From positions 45,217-57,650 of the forward strand of contig CARUQW010000002.1 in assembly GCA_949077355.1 (NCBI GenBank): DNA of 12,434 nt, read 5' to 3'. Positions within the stretch are counted from its first letter, which is position 1; each line of letters begins with the position of its first letter. This DNA is from an uncultured Clostridia bacterium (GTDB lineage Bacteria > Bacillota > Clostridia > TANB77 > CAG-508). A program made the position numbers and the translations under genes. Shown in pieces: positions 7,153 through 11,666 of this stretch. Under the pieces are notes generated by a model. It saw nothing but the letters and a program-made list of their open reading frames with translations. It ran no database searches and had not been told where the DNA came from.

Positions 7153-7428
7153 TTATAAGTGCATCACTCTTTGCTTGATTTCTTTTGTTTTTCCTACGTT
7201 CCAGAAATTTTCTCCTAAATAACCACAAGTTCTTCTTACCACTGTCATTTTATTATGGTCTTTATTTCCACAGTTTGGGCACTCCCATTCATTGTCTTTG
7301 TTTATTATGATTTCTCCGTCAAATTCGCATTCATGACAAAAATCAGATTTTGTATTAAATTCTGCATATTGAATATTGTCATAAATAAATTTTACAACTG
7401 TTTCTAATGCTTCTATGTTTTTGTTCAT
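7153..7428 (-). pseudogene. nrdD: C-terminal glycyl-radical fragment of class III ribonucleotide reductase
   Basis: This 91-residue piece is the end of NrdD. It has a zinc site of four cysteines (C31, C34, C50, C53) and the radical-bearing motif RRTCGYLG, in which G69 is the expected glycyl radical. It closes with WNVGKTKEIKQRVMHL. There is no ribosome-binding site before the ATG at 7428. The same frame stays open upstream to 7452 and adds ISYIEIP, which is normal internal NrdD sequence. It is therefore not an independent gene but the continuation of the upstream fragment in another frame. Compared with intact NrdD, roughly 25-30 residues between NSYHVD and ISYIE are missing. The radical glycine is thus separated from the catalytic barrel. 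Confidence 0.85.
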
Positions 7429-7438
7429 ATTTGGTATT

Positions 7439-9202
7439 TCAATATATGAAATCTACATGATAAGAATTTGTATAATATCCTTTGTCTGTTACATCTTTGA
7501 TGATACCAAATTTTTCTTTGTCAATTCTTGCAAATTTGTAACACAAACTTTCTGCTGGTGTTCCATATAAGGCAAATCCAATATTCGTTTCTTTTTTCCA
7601 CTTGTCAGTTGCTTCTCTTAATCGTTTCATTAATTTTATCGCAAACTGATGTCCTTTTTCCGTCGTTTGAGATTCTCCAGTCATTAGTTTTGTCACTTCA
7701 TATAGTCCAATATATCCTAAAGATATCGTCGAATATCCTCCAACTAGTAGTTTATCAATCGTTTCTTCTTTTTTCAAACGTGCAATTGCTCCATATTGCC
7801 AGTGAATTGGACTTATATCTGATTTTATGCCAAGTAATGCATAATGTCTACACATTAGTGCCTCTTTGCATAATTCTAATCTTTCGTCTAATTCCTTCCA
7901 GAATTTTTCTTCATCTCCATCTGCTACAATTCCTATCTGTGGTAGATTGATGCTTACTACCCCTTGATTAAATCTTCCTTCAAATTGATAATTTCCTTTT
8001 TCATCCTTCCATGGTGATAGGAAACTTCTACATCCCATTGGACTAAATACATTTCCTTCATAGTTTTCACGCATTTTTTTTGCAGATATATAATCTGGAT
8101 ACATTCTTTTACTAGAACATTTTACAGCTAGTTTTGTTAAGTAATCATACTCACCACCAGTTAAATTATTGCATTCATCTAACACATAAACTAATTTTGG
8201 AAAAGCTGGTGTTACATATACTCCTTTTTCATTTTTAATTCCTTGTATCCTTTGTCTTAGTACTTCTTCAATTATCATAGCGTTTTCTTTGATATATGGG
8301 TCATTTCCTTCTAAATGTAAGAACAACGTTACAAATGGTGATTGTCCATTTGTCGTCATTAACGTATTAATTTGATACTGAATCGTTTGTACGCCCGCTT
8401 TTAATTCTGCTTTTAGTCTATCCTGAATAATTTCTTCTAGTAAATCTTCTGTTATTTTTTCTTCATACTTTTCTTGCATTTCTTTTTTAAATTTATCATA
8501 AGTTTTTCTTAGATATTTTCCTAAATGAATTAAATCAACGGATTGTCCTCCATATTGATTACTTGCTACTGCTGCAATAATTTGAGTTACTACTGTACAG
8601 GCAACTTCAAAACTTTTTGGACTTTCGATTAGTTTTCCATTCATAACCGTTCCGTTATCTAGCATATCTGCAATGTTAATTAAGCAACAATTAAAAATTG
8701 GTTGTACAAAATAGTCTGCATCATGAAAATGCAGGATTCCTTCGTTATCTGCCTTTACTATTTTTTCTGGTAATAATAATCTTTTAGTTAAATCCCTTGA
8801 CACTTCTCCTGCTATATAATCTCTCTGGGTTGAAGCTAGTAACGTATTTTTATTCGAATTTTCTTCTGCTAATTCTTTGTTTTCATTTCGAATTAATCCT
8901 AAAATTGATTCATCTGTCGTGTTTTGTTTTCTAACTAATGCTCTTGTATAACGATATACAATATATTTTTTAGATAATTCATATTTACCAATTTCCATTA
9001 ATTGCTCTTCAATAATGTCTTGAATATCCTCTACTAACATTCTCTTTTTTCCTAATTCTTCAATGTAATGAATTATCCCTTTTATCTCATCTTTACTTGC
9101 TCTTTCTTTTGGTCTTACCTCTTTATTTGCTTTCTCAATTGCTATCATTATTTTTTCTCTATCATAATCCACTGCTCGTCCATCTCTTTTGATTATCTTC
9201 AT
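7439..9202 (-). CDS. nrdD: anaerobic (class III) ribonucleoside-triphosphate reductase, truncated large fragment
   Basis: The 587 residues comprise an N-terminal ATP-cone (about 1-90, MKIIKRDGRAVDYDREKI) and the ten-stranded barrel of NrdD. Active-site cysteines lie at PIFNCCLIN (C172/C173) and SPMGCRSFL (C391), and the tail includes KFGIIKDVTDKGYYTNSYHVD. NrdD reduces ribonucleotides to deoxyribonucleotides under anaerobic conditions with a glycyl radical made by NrdG. Here the frame stops (TGA, 7439-7441) after FIY. The radical domain lies next door in another frame (7153-7428), so as written the enzyme is probably inactive. No nrdG follows. The start is supported by GGGGATGGAG ahead of the ATG. 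Upstream are a -10 and a Crp/Fnr-type operator shared with the divergent regulator. It may be a second, decaying copy, or the break may be a sequence error. Confidence 0.9.
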   Translation of the reverse strand: MKIIKRDGRAVDYDREKIMIAIEKANKEVRPKERASKDEIKGIIHYIEELGKKRMLVEDIQDIIEEQLMEIGKYELSKKYIVYRYTRALVRKQNTTDESILGLIRNENKELAEENSNKNTLLASTQRDYIAGEVSRDLTKRLLLPEKIVKADNEGILHFHDADYFVQPIFNCCLINIADMLDNGTVMNGKLIESPKSFEVACTVVTQIIAAVASNQYGGQSVDLIHLGKYLRKTYDKFKKEMQEKYEEKITEDLLEEIIQDRLKAELKAGVQTIQYQINTLMTTNGQSPFVTLFLHLEGNDPYIKENAMIIEEVLRQRIQGIKNEKGVYVTPAFPKLVYVLDECNNLTGGEYDYLTKLAVKCSSKRMYPDYISAKKMRENYEGNVFSPMGCRSFLSPWKDEKGNYQFEGRFNQGVVSINLPQIGIVADGDEEKFWKELDERLELCKEALMCRHYALLGIKSDISPIHWQYGAIARLKKEETIDKLLVGGYSTISLGYIGLYEVTKLMTGESQTTEKGHQFAIKLMKRLREATDKWKKETNIGFALYGTPAESLCYKFARIDKEKFGIIKDVTDKGYYTNSYHVDFIY

Positions 9203-9243
9203 TTTAACTCCATCCCCTTTATTATTTTTATTGCTACGTTCTT

Positions 9244-9249
9244 ATTATA
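9244..9249 (-). promoter_or_regulatory. nrdD promoter -10 element
   Basis: TATAAT on the minus strand; transcription would start near 9237. No convincing -35 is found at 16-18 bases (ACAGAA at 17). Instead the operator at 9271-9284 is centred about -40.5. That layout is typical of promoters that depend on a class II Crp/Fnr activator. Confidence 0.55.
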
Positions 9250-9270
9250 TAGAAAGTTTTTTCTTTTTCT

Positions 9271-9284
9271 GTTGCAAAAGCAAC
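9271..9284. promoter_or_regulatory. predicted Crp/Fnr-family operator, nrdD side
   Basis: GTTGC-AAAA-GCAAC is a perfect inverted repeat with 5-bp arms and a 4-bp spacer. It has the geometry of Fnr sites (TTGAT-N4-ATCAA) with an altered half-site. The same arms recur at 9392-9405. The position relative to the nrdD -10 predicts activation. Confidence 0.7.
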
Positions 9285-9391
9285 TAACATTTTTTTACAC
9301 TTTTTTACTTAGCTGTATTGTAAGTTTTTATCATTTATTACTTTTGTGTTACAATTGTATTTCAAATTAATTACATTCTTTTCTATTCATT

Positions 9392-9405
9392 GTTGCATTT
9401 GCAAC
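9392..9405. promoter_or_regulatory. predicted Crp/Fnr-family operator, regulator side
   Basis: GTTGC-ATTT-GCAAC has arms identical to the site at 9271-9284. It covers the -35 hexamer of the regulator's own promoter (9393-9398), so bound protein should block RNA polymerase and give negative autoregulation. The two operators are 121 bp apart centre to centre. Confidence 0.7.
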
Positions 9406-9421
9406 TTTTATTTAGTATAAT
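9393..9421 (+). promoter_or_regulatory. promoter of the Crp/Fnr-family regulator
   Basis: TTGCAT (9393-9398), a 17-base spacer and TATAAT (9416-9421) place the start near 9428. The ribosome site AGGAGA (9431-9436) follows almost at once, giving a very short leader. Confidence 0.7.
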
Positions 9422-9444
9422 ATTTGTCATAGGAGAAAATCGAA

Positions 9445-10077
9445 ATGGATATTAATTTTAATATTGAAGAATTTATTCAGAATTTTGAAAATAGCTGTCA
9501 TAGAATTCAAAAGAAAAGCTTTTCAAAGAATGAAGTTATAACTAGTTATATCAAAAAAAGAAATCAATTTTGTATTTTAGTAAATGGAAATGCTGACTTA
9601 GTTCGTTATGATTTAAATGGAAATCGAACAATTGTAGAGCATTTCTCTAAAAATGATGTATTTGGAGAAGTATTTTATACCATTACCACAAATAATGAAT
9701 TATTAGTAGAAGCACGTGAAAAATGTGATGTTCTTTTTTATAGTTATAATGACATTCATAATAAATGTAGAAACAACTGTAAATTTCACCAAAAACTTTC
9801 TGAAGACTTACCAGAATTAATCTTAAGTAAAGTTACAGATTTAAATATGAGAATTGAATTATTAACCAAAAGGTCTACACGTGACAAATTAATTGGTTAT
9901 TTCACAATGTTATCTACCAGAGCCTTAAATAAAACCTTTTCACTCCCCTTTTCGTTAACCGATTTAGCAGATTATTTAAGTGTAGACAGAAGTGCTATGA
10001 TGAGAGAATTAAAACTACTAAAAGAAGAAGGCTTTATTGAAAAAAATGGAAACAAGATTACCTTACTTTATAAATAA
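9445..10077 (+). CDS. Crp/Fnr-family transcriptional regulator
   Basis: The 210-residue protein has an N-terminal cyclic-nucleotide-like beta-barrel (about 20-115, with LVNGNADLVRYD and FGEVFYT). A long dimerisation helix follows (about 118-150), then a C-terminal winged helix-turn-helix: LTDLADYLSVDRSAMMRELK is the HTH, with recognition helix about 185-196. Cysteines occur at 18, 43, 94, 108 and 112, the last two as C-x3-C. This is not the Escherichia coli Fnr arrangement, so an Fe-S cluster is possible but unproven. Divergent placement from nrdD and matching operators in front of both genes suggest an anaerobic or redox regulator that activates nrdD and represses itself. The stop codon lies at the edge of the left 33-bp repeat, and a strong terminator follows. 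Confidence 0.85.
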   Translation: MDINFNIEEFIQNFENSCHRIQKKSFSKNEVITSYIKKRNQFCILVNGNADLVRYDLNGNRTIVEHFSKNDVFGEVFYTITTNNELLVEAREKCDVLFYSYNDIHNKCRNNCKFHQKLSEDLPELILSKVTDLNMRIELLTKRSTRDKLIGYFTMLSTRALNKTFSLPFSLTDLADYLSVDRSAMMRELKLLKEEGFIEKNGNKITLLYK

Positions 10078-10108
10078 TGTGCAATTGGGGACGTTTCCTT
10101 TTTCACAT
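10076..10108 (+). repeat. 33-bp repeat, left inverted copy
   Basis: This copy matches the reverse complement of 11675-11707 without mismatch over 33 bases. The match stops sharply on both sides. The element starts AATGTGCAATTGGGGACG and ends CTTTTTCACAT. It is an imperfect palindrome with TGTG/CACA ends and a central ACGT. It begins within the TAA stop of the Crp/Fnr gene, leaving that protein unchanged. Confidence 0.9.
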
Positions 10109-10127
10109 TCTTCTTTTATATCTATAC

Positions 10128-10171
10128 AAAAAGCAAATGCTAAGCCACGAAAGACTTAGCATTTGCTTTTT
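10128..10171. terminator. strong bidirectional intrinsic terminator
   Basis: A perfect 17-bp stem (left arm 10128-10144, right arm 10155-10171) has a 10-base loop and A5/T5 at the foot, extending to T6. It can end transcripts from both the plus-strand regulator and the minus-strand zinc-ribbon gene, whose stop is at 10180. Confidence 0.88.
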
Positions 10172-10179
10172 TGCCTACT

Positions 10180-10613
10180 TTATCTTGTAGGTAATTCATC
10201 CCACCATTTGCAAACTTCATCTGTAACAGAAGTATATCCCCAAAAGTCGCCATCTTCATCTGGACAAGCTGGCACCATGGATGTTCTCCCAGAAGAGTAA
10301 CTCTTTGAATCCTTAGATAGGTCTATTGTCAACTGGTCTTGCTTACGTTCTAGCATGCCTTTCGGTCCTGGTCCATTCCATGAAGGAATTTTTCCATTTT
10401 CGTCAACTTTCCATTTGGGCAAAGAAAACTTTTTGTCTGTAATCTTTCCTACATACTTACCTTTTTCTTTTCTCCAAATAACTTCACTGCATTCTCGTGC
10501 TGTTTGCCGTTTTTCTGCACATTCAGCACAAATTAATGGTTCTGTCCCCATGTAAGGGGCCGCCAAAGCTTTACTCCTTTTCTTCCACAAATAGAACACA
10601 CATAATTTTTCAT
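10180..10613 (-). pseudogene. zinc-ribbon protein gene with a frameshift near its 5' end
   Basis: A perfect AGGAGG (10621-10626) stands 7 bases before an ATG at 10613. That frame gives MKNYVCSICGRKGVKLWRP, then runs to a stop at 10533-10535. The next frame, entered at a run of four C (10556-10559), continues PYMGTEPLICAECAEKRQ and on to WWDELPTR. Joining them with one extra C restores a classic zinc ribbon: C-x2-C, about 20 residues, C-x2-C. The rest (KWKVDENGKIPSWNGPGPKG, then TSMVPACPDEDGDFWGYTS) is well formed, but I do not recognise a family. A continuous frame from an upstream ATG at 10665 lacks a ribosome site and destroys the first CxxC, so it is unlikely. The gene is visibly richer in G+C than its neighbours, which suggests transfer. 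Confidence 0.65.
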
Positions 10614-10654
10614 CTGTTTTCCTCCTGCTAATTAGCTTTGAATTTAGTGTGTGA

Positions 10655-10683
10655 ATAGTTACCATGCCTGAGCATTATGTCAA
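10655..10683 (-). promoter_or_regulatory. possible promoter of the zinc-ribbon gene
   Basis: On the minus strand a consensus TTGACA (10678-10683) is followed after 17 bases by AACTAT (10655-10660), a poor -10. It lies between the SdpI-like gene and the AGGAGG-led start at 10613. The strong -35 and the position are the only support. Confidence 0.35.
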
Positions 10684-10715
10684 TAATAGCATATTTTTGG
10701 AAATATGTCAATCGG

Positions 10716-11261
10716 CTATATCCATATAATCATTATAAGAAAAACAATTCCCACCGTAATAAATGAATATCCCATAATTCTATTCATTTTTCTAAATGAT
10801 TGCTCTGTTTTAGGCATTGGATGAAATACTGTTTTTCCAACCTCATAACTCATTTTAGGAATATAATTTCCTATAATCATGAATACTATTCCTAATATTA
10901 AACAGATACTTTTTCCAACATACACTGTGCTTCCTAGTGGCACTTCTATCATAATCACATATATTAATACGGTTATAACTGGAATAAACCATTCCATTAT
11001 TTTTAATATTTTAGGTTTTTCATCATTTTCTAATTTGTTTGTTTTCAAACTAACAGCTACTAAACATATTGCTTGAACAATAGCCATAATTAGTGGTATT
11101 CCAAATAATGCAAAGTTTTTATGTGCATAGTTATCTGGTACATCATTTATTGTAAAATGAATTGGCATTTGTTCTGGCATTTTATCATATAGTACAACTC
11201 CCAATATAATTGGCAGTAAACATACTATTACACTAAAAATTAATGTTTTCTTATTCTTCAT
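10716..11261 (-). CDS. SdpI-like DUF1648 membrane protein
   Basis: The 181-residue protein has about five hydrophobic segments (6-25, 51-72, 90-106, 115-131, 161-181). After the first helix comes the DUF1648 signature (KMPEQMPIHF, 28-36). GNYIPKM before the last helix matches SdpI's GNYMPK. The usual following SdpI signature (GIRTPWTL...) is replaced by an unrelated stretch, so this is a divergent member. In Bacillus subtilis SdpI gives immunity to the SdpC toxin and sequesters the repressor SdpR at the membrane. The adjacent ArsR-type repressor (11-base overlap, with GGAGG inside its end) matches that sdpRI layout. No sdpC-like toxin gene is present in the window, so immunity is inference from context. 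Confidence 0.75.
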   Translation of the reverse strand: MKNKKTLIFSVIVCLLPIILGVVLYDKMPEQMPIHFTINDVPDNYAHKNFALFGIPLIMAIVQAICLVAVSLKTNKLENDEKPKILKIMEWFIPVITVLIYVIMIEVPLGSTVYVGKSICLILGIVFMIIGNYIPKMSYEVGKTVFHPMPKTEQSFRKMNRIMGYSFITVGIVFLIMIIWI

Positions 11262-11532
11262 CTTTGTTTCCTCCTAACTTATAAATCCAAACTAATACCT
11301 CTTCAAATACAGAACTATTTAGCTCATAAAATATAAAGTTTTTTTGTTTTGTTTCTGTTATTAGTTTCGCTTTTTTTAAGTTTGATAAATGATAGGATAC
11401 TGTCGCTCCTGATAAATTAAAACAATTTGCTATCTCTCCTGCTGTCTTTCGTCCGTCTTTCAATTGTTCTAATATTTCTCTTCTTACAGGATCACTAATT
11501 GCCTTCAATGTTTCCGATATTCCCAAATTCAT
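11251..11532 (-). CDS. ArsR/SdpR-family repressor
   Basis: A winged-HTH protein of about 93 residues: LKAISDPVRREILEQLKDG, then the HTH AGEIANCFNLSGATVSYHLS and the wing (TETKQKNFIFYELN). The C-terminal SVFEEVLVWIYKL resembles SdpR. It lacks the ELCV(C) metal-box cysteines of arsenic sensors; its one Cys is in the HTH. A longer frame from 11598 is rejected because that ATG lies inside the -35 of the promoter. GAGG (11535-11538) is only 2 bases from the ATG at 11532 but 8 from an in-frame TTG at 11526, so a TTG start is a real alternative. The gene overlaps the SdpI-like gene. Two operators around its promoter point to autorepression. Confidence 0.8.
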   Translation of the reverse strand: MNLGISETLKAISDPVRREILEQLKDGRKTAGEIANCFNLSGATVSYHLSNLKKAKLITETKQKNFIFYELNSSVFEEVLVWIYKLGGNKDEE

Positions 11533-11543
11533 CACCTCACCAA

Positions 11544-11571
11544 TAGTATTTCGATATATATCTAAATAGAT
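11544..11571. promoter_or_regulatory. second, imperfect operator at the sdpR-like transcription start
   Basis: The arms TAGTATTTCGA and TCTAAATAGAT have a 6-base spacer, TATATA. They match the upstream operator's arms at 8 of 11 and 10 of 11 positions with the same spacing. The site covers the predicted start (about 11563) and touches the -10. Confidence 0.6.
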
Positions 11572-11598
11572 TATACTATGTATTTTTTTCCATGTCAA
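11570..11598 (-). promoter_or_regulatory. consensus promoter of the sdpR/sdpI-like operon
   Basis: On the minus strand TTGACA (11593-11598) and TATAAT (11570-11575) are exactly 17 bases apart, a full consensus promoter. Two inverted repeats flank it, so in the absence of the repressor it should be very strong. Confidence 0.88.
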
Positions 11599-11599
11599 T

Positions 11600-11627
11600 A
11601 ACTATTTAGATTTTTTTCTAAATAGTT
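11600..11627. promoter_or_regulatory. perfect 11-6-11 operator upstream of the -35
   Basis: AACTATTTAGA and TCTAAATAGTT are perfect 11-bp arms around six T. The site ends two bases from the -35 of the sdpR-like promoter. Its symmetry and the related copy at 11544-11571 fit a dimeric ArsR-type repressor. The six-T spacer could also let it act as a hairpin, but its placement argues for an operator. Confidence 0.7.
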
Positions 11628-11637
11628 GTGTAAAATA

Positions 11638-11665
11638 AAGATTAGTTATATCTCAAACTAATCTT
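11638..11665 (-). terminator. probable terminator after hisS
   Basis: A 10-bp stem (AAGATTAGTT with AACTAATCTT) and 8-base loop begin two bases after the hisS stop, followed on the minus strand by TTATTTT. The stem is very AT-rich, so it is weak for an intrinsic terminator. Confidence 0.5.
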
Positions 11666-11666
11666 A

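Noticed and set aside
7153..7428. A free-standing small zinc-ribbon gene
   Set aside because: The sequence is the standard NrdD C-terminus (RRTCGYLG), the frame continues upstream as NrdD, and there is no ribosome-binding site.
7528..7950. Open plus-strand frame of 140 codons opposite nrdD
   Set aside because: It is antisense to a conserved NrdD reading frame, hydrophobic only because of A/T-rich reverse codons, and has no ribosome site or recognisable motif.
9068..9370. Open plus-strand frame running from the nrdD start into the intergenic region
   Set aside because: It overlaps nrdD's N-terminus and both operators, and has Phe/Leu/Ile runs typical of T-rich non-coding DNA.
10614..10665. 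Start of the zinc-ribbon protein at an ATG at 10665
   Set aside because: There is no ribosome site before it, its frame loses the first CxxC, and a perfect AGGAGG-led ATG exists at 10613 in another frame.
11533..11598. N-terminal extension of the ArsR-type repressor from an ATG at 11598
   Set aside because: That ATG is part of the -35 hexamer region (TTGACATG) of a consensus promoter, and the transcript would start well downstream of it.
11600..11627. Intrinsic terminator made of the 11-bp inverted repeat with a T6 loop
   Set aside because: The T run is in the loop rather than after the stem, and the site abuts a promoter with a second related copy, so an operator is the better reading.
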